Assembly (NCBI RefSeq): GCF_000427645.1
Contig: NZ_KE386571.1
Span: forward strand, 2,808,670-2,872,669
Length of the DNA stretch: 64,000 nucleotides
Source of the DNA: Sphingomonas phyllosphaerae FA2
GTDB taxonomy: Bacteria > Pseudomonadota > Alphaproteobacteria > Sphingomonadales > Sphingomonadaceae
Direction of reading: 5' to 3'
In this document: positions 8,803 to 17,906 of the stretch, piece after piece
Position numbering within the stretch: the first letter of the stretch is position 1
How the letters are laid out: the number at the start of each line of letters is the position of its first letter
Made by a program: the position numbers and the translations under genes
The notes under the pieces: model-generated
Seen by the model: only the letters and a program-made list of their open reading frames with translations
Database searches by the model: none
Told to the model about the DNA's origin: nothing

Positions 8803-9222
8803 TCAGTCCTTGCGGAGCGCGACGCCGTACAATTCCATGCGGTGGTCGACCAGCCGGAAGCCGAGCCGCTCGGCGATCGCCTTTTGCAGCAATTCCAGCT
8901 CAGGATCGACGAACTCGATTACCTTGCCGGTCTCGACGTCGATCAGATGGTCGTGATGCGCCTCGGGCGAGGGTTCGTAGCGGGCGCGGCCATCGCCGAA
9001 ATCGTGACGGTCGAGGATACCTGCCTCCTCGAACAACCGCACGGTGCGGTAGACCGTCGCGATCGAGATGCCGGGATCGATCGCGGAGGCACGCGCATAG
9101 ACCTTCTCGACGTCAGGATGGTCTTCCGCCTCCGACAGAACGCGCGCGATGACGCGGCGCTGTTCGGTAATACGCAGGCCCTTTTCGTGACACAGCGCTT
9201 CGAGATCGATCTTGCGAGCCAT
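8803..9222 (-). CDS. fur: Fur-family metalloregulator
   Basis: 139 aa from ATG at 9222 (MARKIDLEALCHEKGLRITE); an ATG three codons earlier is possible. The winged-helix recognition region is ISIATVYRTVRLFEEAGI. Metal ligands are in the HHDHLIDVETGKVIEFVDPE segment. The usual CxxC structural zinc site is absent, as in many alphaproteobacterial Fur/Mur proteins. It may respond to Fe or Mn. The preceding gene rimI ends 59 bp upstream. Confidence 0.92.
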   Translation of the reverse strand: MARKIDLEALCHEKGLRITEQRRVIARVLSEAEDHPDVEKVYARASAIDPGISIATVYRTVRLFEEAGILDRHDFGDGRARYEPSPEAHHDHLIDVETGKVIEFVDPELELLQKAIAERLGFRLVDHRMELYGVALRKD

Positions 9223-9281
9223 GCCTGCCATGTAATGGATCGCGCTTGTTGCGAAAAGCGCTACCGACTCGCAAAAACCGA

Positions 9282-9767
9282 TTATCGATGGATTTCGAGC
9301 GCGCGCGCATAGGTGTGCGCGTCGAATGCCTGCCCATCGCGCCCGCGGTAATAGTTGCGGCGTACGCCGGCGTGGCGGAACCCGTGCGCGGCGTAGAGCG
9401 AGACCGCCGGGTTGTTGGCGCGCACTTCCAGATGCAGCTTCGCCACCCCGCGTCCCTCGCATTCGGCGATCACCCCGCGCAGCAGCGCCGCGCCGACGCC
9501 GCTGCGGCGCGCGGGCGGGTCAACCGCGATCAGCAGCAGCTCGGCCTCGTCCATGATCGCGCGGACCAGCGCGAAGCCGACCACCACGTCGTCGACGCGC
9601 GCCAGCGTCAGCCAGACGCCGGGCATCGCGAGGATGCCGATGCACTGGCTGCGCGTCCATGCCTCGCCATAGCGCGGATCGAAGGCGGCGAGCATGATGC
9701 GGTCGACCACCTCGGCATCGCCTGCGCCGCCCGGTACCAGCTCGATCAGCCGCACCCGCGTGCTCAT
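9282..9767 (-). CDS. rimI: GNAT acetyltransferase RimI (ribosomal protein S18 alanine N-acetyltransferase type)
   Basis: 161 aa. The GNAT core is visible: VVVGFALVRAIMDEAELLLI, then the acetyl-CoA-binding loop RRSGVGAALLRGVI, and the C-terminal LEVRANNPAVSLYAAHGFRH. The start overlaps the end of tsaB by 4 bp (ATGA), so the two are coupled. The tsaB-rimI pairing is widespread in bacteria and supports the RimI name over a generic acetyltransferase. Confidence 0.88.
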   Translation of the reverse strand: MSTRVRLIELVPGGAGDAEVVDRIMLAAFDPRYGEAWTRSQCIGILAMPGVWLTLARVDDVVVGFALVRAIMDEAELLLIAVDPPARRSGVGAALLRGVIAECEGRGVAKLHLEVRANNPAVSLYAAHGFRHAGVRRNYYRGRDGQAFDAHTYARALEIHR

Positions 9768-10393
9768 GCGGCGGGCGCGGCCGCGGCGGCCGGCAGCTTC
9801 GCGTCGGGGGCGCGGCCGTAGAAGGGCACTGGCGGCAGCGCCCGCGACGCCGGCGGAAGCAGCAGCGCGTAACGCGCGTCGGGCAAGGTGTCGTCGACGG
9901 GCACCTCGGCATCGAGCGCTGCGAGCCAGCGCGTGCCGCTGCCGATCGCGCGGCGACCGTCCAACGCCGCCAGCGCCGCCGCCGGGGTGAGCGAGCGGGG
10001 CGCGTCGAGCGCGGCGAAGGGAGCGGTGAAGCCCTGCATGAAGACCTCACCGTGCCCGCCTTCCATCACCACCGCAAGCGGGCGCGGATCGTCAGCGAGC
10101 GCGGCAACCGCGACCAGCGACGGCGCGCCATAGCCGGCGACCTCCGCGCCCCAGCCAAAGGCGAGCGCGCGCGCGGCGGCAATTCCGACGCGGATGCCGG
10201 TGAAGCTGCCCGGTCCGACATCGACCAACACGCGGTCGGCGCGTCCGCCGTCGGGCAAAGCGGCGATCATCGGCACCAGCCGCTCGGCATGGCCGCGCCC
10301 GACCACGTCATGCGTGTGCGCGATCAGTTGCTCATCCTCGAACAGCGCGACCGAGCAGGCGGCGGTCGCAGTGTCGATCACCAACGTGCGCAT
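9764..10393 (-). CDS. tsaB: tRNA threonylcarbamoyladenosine synthesis protein TsaB
   Basis: 209 aa. The N-terminal [20 protein letters not shown] and the loop VDVGPGSFTGIRVGIAAARA are hallmark TsaB motifs of the ASKHA fold. TsaB partners with TsaD and TsaE to make t6A37 in tRNAs that read ANN codons. It lacks the metal site of TsaD, as expected. It overlaps rimI downstream by 4 bp, and its ATG overlaps the stop of the upstream nitroreductase by one base. Confidence 0.93.
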   Translation of the reverse strand: MRTLVIDTATAACSVALFEDEQLIAHTHDVVGRGHAERLVPMIAALPDGGRADRVLVDVGPGSFTGIRVGIAAARALAFGWGAEVAGYGAPSLVAVAALADDPRPLAVVMEGGHGEVFMQGFTAPFAALDAPRSLTPAAALAALDGRRAIGSGTRWLAALDAEVPVDDTLPDARYALLLPPASRALPPVPFYGRAPDAKLPAAAAAPAA

Positions 10394-10986
10394 CAGGCGA
10401 TTCGGTTGAACGTCTCGAACGTTGGGCGCGGGTTGCGCGGGTGGAGCGTCGCCGGATCGCCATAGCCGAGCGTCGCGATGAAATTGGTGCGCACCGCCGG
10501 CGTGTCGGCGAAGAACGCCTTGTCGACCGCGCCGGCGTCGAAGCCGGACATCGGCCCGACGTCGAGCCCGAGCGCGCGTGCGGCGAGGATCAGATAGCCG
10601 CCTTGCAGCGACGAGTTACGGAACGCAGACGCCTCGCGCAGCTCGCGATTGCCGTCGAACCAACTCTTGGCATCGACGTGCGGGAACAGCTCCGGCAGAT
10701 GTTCGTGAAACTCGACATCCATGCCGAGGATGACGCTGACCGGCGCCTTCAGCACCTTGTCGCGATTGGTGTCCGAGCAGGCGGCGGCGAGTGTCGCCTT
10801 GGCCTCATCGGTCACGCACCACACCAGCCGCGCGGGCAGCTGGTTGGCCGAGGTCGGCCCCATCTTCACCAGCTCCCACAGCGCGCGGAGCGTGTCCTCG
10901 CCGACCGGTTCGTCGCGATAATGGTTGAAGGTGCGCGCGGTGCGGAACAGCTGGTCGAGCGCCTGGTCGTCGAGCGGGGTGGCCAT
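10393..10986 (-). CDS. Malonic semialdehyde reductase / nitroreductase RutE-HadB type
   Basis: 197 aa, the RutE length. Family features are [20 protein letters not shown], the FMN-binding [20 protein letters not shown], and the region [20 protein letters not shown] with PMSGFD. RutE reduces malonic semialdehyde in pyrimidine breakdown; other members are general nitroreductases. No rut genes are nearby, so the physiological substrate here is open. A TGATG junction links it to tsaB. Confidence 0.85.
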   Translation of the reverse strand: MATPLDDQALDQLFRTARTFNHYRDEPVGEDTLRALWELVKMGPTSANQLPARLVWCVTDEAKATLAAACSDTNRDKVLKAPVSVILGMDVEFHEHLPELFPHVDAKSWFDGNRELREASAFRNSSLQGGYLILAARALGLDVGPMSGFDAGAVDKAFFADTPAVRTNFIATLGYGDPATLHPRNPRPTFETFNRIA

Positions 10987-11021
10987 CGGAAACTCCAGTT
11001 ATCGGGAAGGTTGGCGCGCGA

Positions 11022-11594
11022 TCAGACCGCGCGTACCTCGGTCACCTCGGGGACGTAATAACGCAGCAGCTGCTCGATGCCGTTCTTGAGCGTCGCGCTC
11101 GACGATGGGCAGCCGGCGCACGCACCCTGCATCCGCAGGAACACCTTGCCCTTGTCGAAACCGCGATAGACGATGTCGCCGCCGTCGTTGGCAACCGCCG
11201 GGCGGACGCGCGTCTCGATCAATTCCTTGATCTGCGCGACGATGTCCGCGTCCTCCGGGTTGTCGGCGAAGTTTTCTTCCTCGGCCGGGACGCTGAACCC
11301 GGCGCCGCCGGTGCGGAACAGCGGCATCTGCGCGGTGAAATGGTCCATCAGAATCGCGAGGACGTCGGGCTTGAGCGTGTGCCACTCGACGCCGGGCGCG
11401 GCGGTAACCGAGACGAAGTCGCGCCCGAAGAACACGCCCGTCACGTCGCCGAGCCCGAACAGCGCGTCGGCAAGCGGGCTGGCCTCCGCCTCTTCGGGAG
11501 TGGCGAAGTCGCGCGTGCCGGCATCCATGACGGTGCGGCCGGGCAGGAACTTGAGCGTCGCCGGGTTGGGCGTGGCTTCGGTTTCGATCAACAT
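11022..11594 (-). CDS. NifU-family iron-sulfur scaffold/carrier protein (Nfu)
   Basis: 190 aa in two domains. Residues 1-~85 are the Nfu N-terminal domain (MLIETEATPNPATLKFLPGR). Residues ~110-185 are the NifU C-terminal domain with the cluster-binding C-x2-C in MQGACAGCPSSSATLKNGIE. Such proteins carry 4Fe-4S clusters to late acceptors such as aconitase or lipoyl synthase. It lies 35 bp upstream of the rutE-like gene on the same strand. Confidence 0.93.
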   Translation of the reverse strand: MLIETEATPNPATLKFLPGRTVMDAGTRDFATPEEAEASPLADALFGLGDVTGVFFGRDFVSVTAAPGVEWHTLKPDVLAILMDHFTAQMPLFRTGGAGFSVPAEEENFADNPEDADIVAQIKELIETRVRPAVANDGGDIVYRGFDKGKVFLRMQGACAGCPSSSATLKNGIEQLLRYYVPEVTEVRAV

Positions 11595-11687
11595 CGCGGC
11601 GATGTGGCGCGTGCGGCGCGCCGGATCAAGCGCACAGGGCGAAAGCGATCGTTTCGGGGGGGATAGGCGGAGAGTGCGCGCTCCGAC

Positions 11688-11783
11688 TCGTCATTCCCGC
11701 GGAGGCGGGAATCCAGAACCTCTGACGTTTCGCTTCTATCGCCGGACCTGCGCGTCTGGATCCCCGCCTTCGCGGGGATGACG
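11688..11783. repeat. Paired palindromic repeat, family D
   Basis: Two inverted hairpins: tcattcccgcggaggcggga with the following tccagaacct, and its inverse ending gccttcgcggggatgacg. Copies are at 53263-53359 and 55608-55703, and a single arm at 20212-20251. It fills the gap between the nifU-like gene and the next gene. Confidence 0.85.
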
Positions 11784-11812
11784 ATGGGCACTAGGAGAAC
11801 GGGGCGACCCCG

Positions 11813-12613
11813 TCAGCCGTCCATCTGCTCCACCGCCGCGTTCCATTTCGCGACATTGGCCCGCGCCTCCTGGACGAAGGCAGAGCGCCGGACCGCGCCG
11901 AGGAACAGGTCCGCGATCCATTTGCCGGGACGGCGCAGCGGGCGTTCGAACTGGATCAGCAACACCACGCGTGTGCCGCCAGTGTCGTTCCACACCTCAT
12001 GATCGTAGGTGTCGTCGAACACGAGCGTCTCGCCTTCCGACCACCGGACGATCCGGTCGCCGACGCGCATCCGCACGTCGCCGTCGCGCGGCACAATCAG
12101 CGCGAGATGGCAGGTGATCAGCCCCTTCGACACACCGCGGTGCGGCGGGATGTGCGTTCCCGGCGCGAGGATCGAGAAAAAGGCGGTGGTCAGCCCCGGC
12201 ACGCGCGCCAGCACGTCGCGGGTCCGCGGGCAGCGGGTGAGATTGTCGTCGATGCGATAGCCATAGCCCCACAGGAAATAGGATCGCCACTTGCCGACCT
12301 CGGCAATCGCGCGGTGATCGGGGGAGATGGTGGCGAGGCTGGGCGAGGCATTGCAGACCAGCGCGACCGCACGCGCCTCGGCGAGAATGTCATGCCAATG
12401 ATCGCGGAGCAGCGCGGTCCAGGCGAAGTCGCGCACGTCGAGCACCGGCGCATTGGCGACCAGCGACGACCCCGCGATCAGCCGGTCGAACGTCCCGCGC
12501 AGCCGCTTGCCGACGCGCACCGGCCAGGGGCGACCGGGCTGCGCGGTCAGCGCCGACGACGACCGGGCGGCCAGCGATCCCGCCGGGGAAAGTGTCAGAT
12601 CCAACCTCGTCAT
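11813..12613 (-). CDS. Aspartyl/asparaginyl beta-hydroxylase-family dioxygenase
   Basis: 266 aa from ATG at 12613; an ATG 22 codons upstream (12679) is the alternative and neither has a strong ribosome site. The Fe(II)/2-oxoglutarate fold is shown by HIPPHRGVSKGLITCHLALI (first histidine HRG), DTYDHEVWNDTGGTRVVLLI (second histidine DHEVWN) and the arginine in the following strand. Similar bacterial proteins include LpxO, which hydroxylates lipid A acyl chains. Whether this one acts on lipid A or a peptide cannot be decided. It is divergent from the M16 protease. Confidence 0.82.
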   Translation of the reverse strand: MTRLDLTLSPAGSLAARSSSALTAQPGRPWPVRVGKRLRGTFDRLIAGSSLVANAPVLDVRDFAWTALLRDHWHDILAEARAVALVCNASPSLATISPDHRAIAEVGKWRSYFLWGYGYRIDDNLTRCPRTRDVLARVPGLTTAFFSILAPGTHIPPHRGVSKGLITCHLALIVPRDGDVRMRVGDRIVRWSEGETLVFDDTYDHEVWNDTGGTRVVLLIQFERPLRRPGKWIADLFLGAVRRSAFVQEARANVAKWNAAVEQMDG

Positions 12614-12761
12614 CTGCTTTTCGATCAACCCGTTGCCCGCCCCCGAACGACTGGAAAGCGGCGGCAAGTACACGCGCATCGCGGCCAGAACGTGGCGCAG
12701 AACGGCAAAGGAAAGGCGCGCGGGCGTTGCCGCGGGTCGCGACGCACCCTACAATCGCCGA

Positions 12762-15674
12762 ATGCATCCTTATTCGCGCGTGCTCGCGAAGCCGCTCGTC
12801 GCCCTCCTGCTCGTCTCCGTCGCGCTGCCGCTTCCCGCGCAGCAGCGCGCGCGGCGCGCTCCGGTCGCGGCCTCCACCGTCCCAACGCAGGCGGCCGCGC
12901 CGATCACGGTCGATACCCGGCCGTGGCTGTTCGCCGATTCGGATATTCCGCCCGATACCAACTGGCATTTCGGCGCGCTGCCCAGCGGATTGCGCTATGC
13001 GGTGCGGCGCAATTCGGTGCCGCCGGGGCAGGTGGCGGTGCGCGTGCGGATCGACGCCGGCTCGCTGTACGAAACCGACGCCGAACAGGGCTTCGCGCAT
13101 TTGATCGAGCATCTGTCGTTCCGCGGCTCGAAATACGTGCCCGACGGCGAGGCCAAGCGCGTGTGGCAGCGGTTCGGCGCGACCTTTGGCAGCGATTCGA
13201 ACGCCTCGACCACGCCGACGCAGACCGTCTACAAGCTCGACCTGCCCGGCGCGACCGACGTGAAGCTGGACGAGAGCCTCAAGATCTTTTCGGGCATGAT
13301 GGCTGCGCCAGCGATCAGCGACGCCGGGCTTGCCGCCGAGCGCCCCGCGGTGCTCGCCGAGCAGCGCGAGGCGCCGGGGCCGCAGGTCCGCTACGGCGAC
13401 GCGCTCCGCCAGACGTTCTTCGCCGGGCAACCGCTCGCCAGCCGCTCGCCGATCGGCACGATCAAGACGCTGGAGGCGGCGAATCCGGCGAGCGTGCAGG
13501 CGTTCCACGACAAATGGTATCGCCCGTCGCGCGCGGTGGTCATCATCTCGGGCGACATCGATCCCGATGTCGCCGCCAAGCTGGTGGTGAAGAATTTCGG
13601 CGGCTGGCAGGGCAAGGGCGCCAATCCCGCGGACCCCGATTTCGGTACGCCGCAGACCGGCGACCCGATCGCCAAGACGATCGCCGAGCCGTCGCTGCCG
13701 CCGATCGTCGCCACCGCGGTGCTGCGCCCGTGGAAATATCAAAGCGATACGATCGTCTTCAACCAGAAGCGGATGGTCGACCAGCTCGCGATGCGGCTGA
13801 TCAACCGCCGGCTGGAGACGCGCGCGCGCGCCGGGGGCAGCTTCCTGCAGGCGTCGGTCAACCTCGACGACGTGTCGCGCTCCGCCAACGGCACCTTCAC
13901 CAACGTCATTCCGATCGGAACCGACTGGGAAGGCGCGCTGAAGGACGTGCGCGCAGTGATCGCCGACGCCATGGCCACCCCGCCAACGCAGGGCGAGATC
14001 GATCGCGAGCTGGCCGAGTTCGACGCCGCGATGAAGAACGACGTCGACACCTCGCGGGTCGAGGCCGGTGCGAAACAGGCCGACGACATGGTCAGCGCGC
14101 TCGACATCCGCGAGACGGTCGCGGGGCCGCAGACCAGCTATGACATCCTCAAGCAGGCGCGCGCGAAGGGCATGTTCACGCCCGCCGCGATGGTCGAATC
14201 GACCAATCGGCTGTTCAAGGGCGACGCCAACCGCGCGCTGGTCAACACTCGCACCCCGGACGAGGGCGCGGCGGCGAAGCTGGCGGCGGCGATGAAGGCC
14301 GACGTGTCGAAGCTGGCCGGCAAGCGCACCCAGCAGGCGGCGGTCGATTTCTCGCGGGTCCCGAAACTCGGCCAGCCAGGCAAGACCGTTGCGCAGGCGC
14401 GGGTCGGCGACCCGCCGATGGAGCAGGTGACGTTCGCCAACGGCGTACGCGCGCTGATCTATTCCAACGCCTCCGAGACGGGCCGGGTCTATCTGCGTGT
14501 GCGGTTCGGGCGCGGCTATCAGGCGCTGCCGTCCGACCGACCGACTCCGGCCTGGGCGGGCGACACCGCGCTGATCGCCAGCGGGATCGGATCGCTCGAC
14601 CAGAGCGACCTCGACCAGCTGACCACCGGGCGGCGCATGGGGCTGGACTTCGACATCGGCGATGATGCGTTCCTGTTCGGCGCGCAGACGACGCCCGGTG
14701 ATTATGCCGACAATCTGACGTTGATGGCCGCCAAGCTGGCCGCGCCGCGCTGGGACAAGGCGCCGGTGGCGCGTGCGCGTGCCGCGATGCTGGCGGGCTA
14801 TGCCGGGCTGTCGTCGTCACCGGACGGCGTGCTGGCGCGCGATCTGGAAGGCTTGCTGCGTGACGGCGACCCGCGCTGGGGCGTGCCGACGCTGGAGCAG
14901 ATCGAGAAGCTCGACGCCGCGTCGTTCAAGAAGCTGTGGCAGCCGCTGCTCGCGACGGGGCCGATCGAGGTCGATATCTTCGGCGACGTGAAGGGTGACG
15001 AGGCGATCGCGGCGGTGGCCAAGAGCTTCGGCGCGCTCAAGACGCGGCGCGCGGACGATCCGCGCTCCCCGACGGTGCGTTTCCCCGCGCATGTCGCGCA
15101 GCCGGTAATGCGCACGCACGACGGCGACGACAATCAGGCGGCGGCGGTGATCGCGTGGCCGACCGGCGGCGGATCGGCGGATCATGCCGAGCAACGGCGG
15201 TTGGACGTGCTGGCGGCGGTGTTCAACGACCGGCTGTTCGACCGGCTGCGTTCGGTGGCGGGGGCGAGCTATTCGCCGAGCGCGCAGAGCCAGTGGCCGG
15301 TGGGGCAGCCCGGCGGCGGGCGGCTGATCGCGATCGGCAAGGTCGCACCCGACAAGGTGCCGCTGTTCTTCCAGCTCTCGCGCCAGATCGCGAGCGAGCT
15401 GGTGTCGACCCCGGTCAGCGAGGACGAGCTGCGCCGCACGATCGTGCCGATGCTGCAATATATGGCACGTGCCTCATCGGGGAACCAGTTCTGGCTGCTC
15501 CAGACCAGCGGCGGGACGTTCGATCCCAAGCGGATCGAGGCGAGCCAGAGCCTGGTGAGCGACTTTACGACGATCACCCCCGCGCTGTTGCAGGCAACGG
15601 CGGCGAAGTATCTGAAGCCGGAGAAAGACTGGACGATGGCGGTGGTGCCGAAGGGAGCCGCGGCGGCGAAGTGA
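12762..15674 (+). CDS. M16-family zinc metallopeptidase (periplasmic, PqqL-like)
   Basis: 970 aa from ATG at 12762. The N-terminus (LVALLLVSVALPLPAQ) is a signal peptide. Two M16 halves follow. The first has the inverted zinc motif H-x2-E-H as HLIEH at residues 113-117. The second half (from ~ residue 550, MEQVTFANGVRALIYSNASE) lacks it, as usual. Members degrade peptides in the periplasm. Later segments such as DNQAAAVIAWPTGGGSADHA and AEQRRLDVLAAVFNDRLFDR match the C-terminal M16 domain. It stands alone. Confidence 0.92.
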   Translation: MHPYSRVLAKPLVALLLVSVALPLPAQQRARRAPVAASTVPTQAAAPITVDTRPWLFADSDIPPDTNWHFGALPSGLRYAVRRNSVPPGQVAVRVRIDAGSLYETDAEQGFAHLIEHLSFRGSKYVPDGEAKRVWQRFGATFGSDSNASTTPTQTVYKLDLPGATDVKLDESLKIFSGMMAAPAISDAGLAAERPAVLAEQREAPGPQVRYGDALRQTFFAGQPLASRSPIGTIKTLEAANPASVQAFHDKWYRPSRAVVIISGDIDPDVAAKLVVKNFGGWQGKGANPADPDFGTPQTGDPIAKTIAEPSLPPIVATAVLRPWKYQSDTIVFNQKRMVDQLAMRLINRRLETRARAGGSFLQASVNLDDVSRSANGTFTNVIPIGTDWEGALKDVRAVIADAMATPPTQGEIDRELAEFDAAMKNDVDTSRVEAGAKQADDMVSALDIRETVAGPQTSYDILKQARAKGMFTPAAMVESTNRLFKGDANRALVNTRTPDEGAAAKLAAAMKADVSKLAGKRTQQAAVDFSRVPKLGQPGKTVAQARVGDPPMEQVTFANGVRALIYSNASETGRVYLRVRFGRGYQALPSDRPTPAWAGDTALIASGIGSLDQSDLDQLTTGRRMGLDFDIGDDAFLFGAQTTPGDYADNLTLMAAKLAAPRWDKAPVARARAAMLAGYAGLSSSPDGVLARDLEGLLRDGDPRWGVPTLEQIEKLDAASFKKLWQPLLATGPIEVDIFGDVKGDEAIAAVAKSFGALKTRRADDPRSPTVRFPAHVAQPVMRTHDGDDNQAAAVIAWPTGGGSADHAEQRRLDVLAAVFNDRLFDRLRSVAGASYSPSAQSQWPVGQPGGGRLIAIGKVAPDKVPLFFQLSRQIASELVSTPVSEDELRRTIVPMLQYMARASSGNQFWLLQTSGGTFDPKRIEASQSLVSDFTTITPALLQATAAKYLKPEKDWTMAVVPKGAAAAK

Positions 15675-15708
15675 GGGCGTGGAGGGTAGGTTCGTCCCCT
15701 GCCCCACA

Positions 15709-15844
15709 CGCCGTCGCCCCTGCGCAGGCAGGGGCCTATCGCTGTCTGGTGGGTCGATCAGGCTGACACATGGAGCAACGCCCGTGTGTCAGATGACGCG
15801 CGGCACGATACAGGCATGGGCCCCTGCCTCCGCAGGGGCGACGG
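15709..15844. repeat. Paired palindromic repeat, family A (REPIN-like)
   Basis: Same architecture as 120-262: left hairpin gcccctgc/gcaggggc near 15715-15735, right hairpin near 15815-15840, and a centre with cacatgg...gtgtgtcag. It lies between converging genes and could end transcription from both sides. Confidence 0.85.
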
Positions 15845-15859
15845 TGGGTTTGGCGGCGG

Positions 15860-16162
15860 CTACGCCAGCAGTTTCGGGCCGTCCTTCTGCAGCTTCGCAC
15901 GTAATTGCTCGCCGAACATCCCGAGCAGACCCGGCAGCTCGAACAAGGCGTGGACGTTGCGCTCGGTAACGTCGAGCTGGACCGCGACGCGCTGGCCCAT
16001 GCCCTCGATCACGAAATGCAGCGTGTCGCCATCCCAGCGATGCTCGCTGACGTGCCCGCCGGGGATGTAGCCGGCGAGTTTGTCGAACCCGCCCTCGATC
16101 CGCGCGCGGGCACCGGCAACGCCGAGCTGGTGCGGCAGGTCCACTTCGATCGGCTTGCTCAT
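15860..16162 (-). CDS. Polyhydroxyalkanoic acid system family protein
   Basis: 100 aa from ATG at 16162 (MSKPIEVDLPHQLGVAGARA). The sequence matches the short PHA-granule-region family: IEVDLPHQLG at the start, then HFVIEGMGQRVAVQLDVTER and a C-terminal amphipathic LRAKLQKDGPKLL. Such proteins occur beside PHA genes, but their function is not established. Here it is 30 kb from phaC and phasin. Confidence 0.8.
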   Translation of the reverse strand: MSKPIEVDLPHQLGVAGARARIEGGFDKLAGYIPGGHVSEHRWDGDTLHFVIEGMGQRVAVQLDVTERNVHALFELPGLLGMFGEQLRAKLQKDGPKLLA

Positions 16163-16358
16163 GCGCTCCATCCATGACGTGTCATGCTGCACTGATACGC
16201 CTCGCAACCGTCATCGTCACGCCCTACCTCGTGCGGATGGCTTGCGATGACGCGCGGGGCGTCGCAGGAGGCGTCGACACCTGCGCGAAGGAAGCCCTGC
16301 CCTGTCCTATCGTTCATCGATCGAAGCGTTTCCGCGGCGCTATCCGGCGCTGGCCGCC

Positions 16359-17864
16359 TTGCTGCTGGGCGTCGCCGCGGCGTGCGGGTTCGCGCCGCTG
16401 GAATATTGGTGGCTGGCGATCGCCGCCTTCGCGGGCTGGATCGCGCTGGTCCATGCCGCGCCGACACGCCGGCAGGCGTTGTGGCGCAGCTGGGCGTTTG
16501 GGGTCGGGCATTTCACGATCAACGACAATTGGTTCCAGCACGCCTTCACCTTCCAGGACCAGATGCCGCACTGGCTGGGCTATGCCGCGCCGCTGGCGCT
16601 GGCGCTGTATCTGGCGGTGTTTCCGGCACTGTGCGCGGGGCTGGCGTGGCGCGGACGGGCCGTGCGGGTCGATGCCGGGTTCGTGCTGCTGTTCGGCGCT
16701 TGCTGGATCCTGACCGAGTGGATGCGGAGCTGGCTGTTCACCGGTTACGCGTGGGACCCGCTGGCCGTGATGTGGGTGCCGGTGCAGCCGGTGGCGTGGC
16801 TGGCGACCCTCGTGGGCACCTATGCGCTGTCCGGGCTTACCGTTTCGGCGGCCGGCGGGCTGTTGTTGCTGCCCGCGGGTCGCAAGCAGATCGGCATCGG
16901 CGTGGTCGCGTTCGCGATCCTGACCGTGGCCGAGTTGCTGAGTTATCGGTCGGGACCGGCGCCCGCCGCCGCGGACGCGCCGAAACTGGTGGTCGTGCAG
17001 CCGAACGTGCCACAGGACCAGCGCGGCGAGAGCGATCAGGCGATGATGCTCGCGCGGCTGTTGCGGCTGTCCGGGACGCCCGGCGCCACGCCGCGGCTGG
17101 TGATGTGGCCCGAGGGCGTGATCCGCGACTTCATCGAGGACGATTATCCCTTTTGGGTCTACGGCAATACCAGTCCGTGGCTGACACGGACGCGGATGGC
17201 ATCGGTGCTCGGGCCGCGCGACATGCTGCTGACCGGGGGCACCGCGCTCCAGTTCGACGGCAAGGGCGACGTGACGACCGCGAGCAATTCGGTGTTCGCG
17301 CTCGACGCGCGTGGGCGGATCCGCGGGCGGTACGACAAGGCACATCTGGTGCCCTATGGCGAGTATCTGCCGATGCCGTGGCTGCTCAAGCCGCTGGGTT
17401 TGTCGCGGCTGGTACCTGGCGACATGGATTTCGCGCCGGGGCCGGGGCCGCAGACCATGATGGTGCCGGGGTTCGGCGCGATTGGGATGCAATTGTGCTA
17501 CGAGATCATCTTCTCGGGGCAGGTGGTCGATCCGGCGCAGCGCCCGCGGCTGATCTTCAATCCGTCGAACGACGCATGGTTCGGCAATTGGGGATCACCG
17601 CAATTCCTCGCCCAGGCGCGGCTGCGCGCGATCGAGGAAGGGCTGCCGGTGATTCGCGACACGCCGACCGGCATTTCCGCCGTGATCGCCGCCGACGGTG
17701 CGGTGATGGCGACCGTGCCGCGCGATGTCAGCGGCGCGATCGTCGTACCGATCCCGCCTGCGTTTGCCCCCACCCTCTTCTCGCGCCTTGGGAATTGGGC
17801 GGCGTTGCTGGTCGGGACACTTCTCACACTCGTCGCATTTGCGTTGCGGCGTCGATCGCGGTAA
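16359..17864 (+). CDS. lnt: Apolipoprotein N-acyltransferase
   Basis: 501 aa from TTG at 16359, but homologues start earlier. In-frame CTG at 16302, preceded by GAAGGA and reading LSYRSSIEAFPRRYPALAAL, may be the true start; there is no ATG. Several membrane helices precede the nitrilase domain (from ~ residue 205). The Glu-Lys-Cys triad is visible in MWPEGVIRDF, YDKAHLVPYGEYLP and IGMQLCYEIIF. It N-acylates the diacylated cysteine of outer-membrane lipoproteins. metK follows after 42 bp. Confidence 0.95.
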   Translation: MLLGVAAACGFAPLEYWWLAIAAFAGWIALVHAAPTRRQALWRSWAFGVGHFTINDNWFQHAFTFQDQMPHWLGYAAPLALALYLAVFPALCAGLAWRGRAVRVDAGFVLLFGACWILTEWMRSWLFTGYAWDPLAVMWVPVQPVAWLATLVGTYALSGLTVSAAGGLLLLPAGRKQIGIGVVAFAILTVAELLSYRSGPAPAAADAPKLVVVQPNVPQDQRGESDQAMMLARLLRLSGTPGATPRLVMWPEGVIRDFIEDDYPFWVYGNTSPWLTRTRMASVLGPRDMLLTGGTALQFDGKGDVTTASNSVFALDARGRIRGRYDKAHLVPYGEYLPMPWLLKPLGLSRLVPGDMDFAPGPGPQTMMVPGFGAIGMQLCYEIIFSGQVVDPAQRPRLIFNPSNDAWFGNWGSPQFLAQARLRAIEEGLPVIRDTPTGISAVIAADGAVMATVPRDVSGAIVVPIPPAFAPTLFSRLGNWAALLVGTLLTLVAFALRRRSR

Positions 17865-17891
17865 CGACATAAAGCTATCTTTATATCGTTA
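17862..17891. promoter_or_regulatory. Palindromic operator before metK (candidate SahR/ArsR-type site)
   Basis: Arms TAACGACATAAAG (17862-17874) and CTTTATATCGTTA (17879-17891) are inverted repeats with one mismatch around CTAT. The core ATAAAG-N4-CTTTAT is perfect. The left arm includes the lnt stop codon, and the right arm ends 15 bp before the metK ATG. ArsR-family SahR repressors control metK/ahcY in many proteobacteria; assigning this site to SahR is inference. Confidence 0.55.
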
Positions 17892-17906
17892 TCTCCCGGA
17901 GCCTCC

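Noticed and set aside
12390..13742. A 450-codon minus-strand frame across the M16 protease 5' half
   Set aside because: It overlaps both the clear M16 gene and the hydroxylase; composition is that of a shadow frame.
17865..17906. A SAM riboswitch before metK
   Set aside because: The gap is only 42 bp and is almost wholly a palindrome; no aptamer-like pattern is visible.
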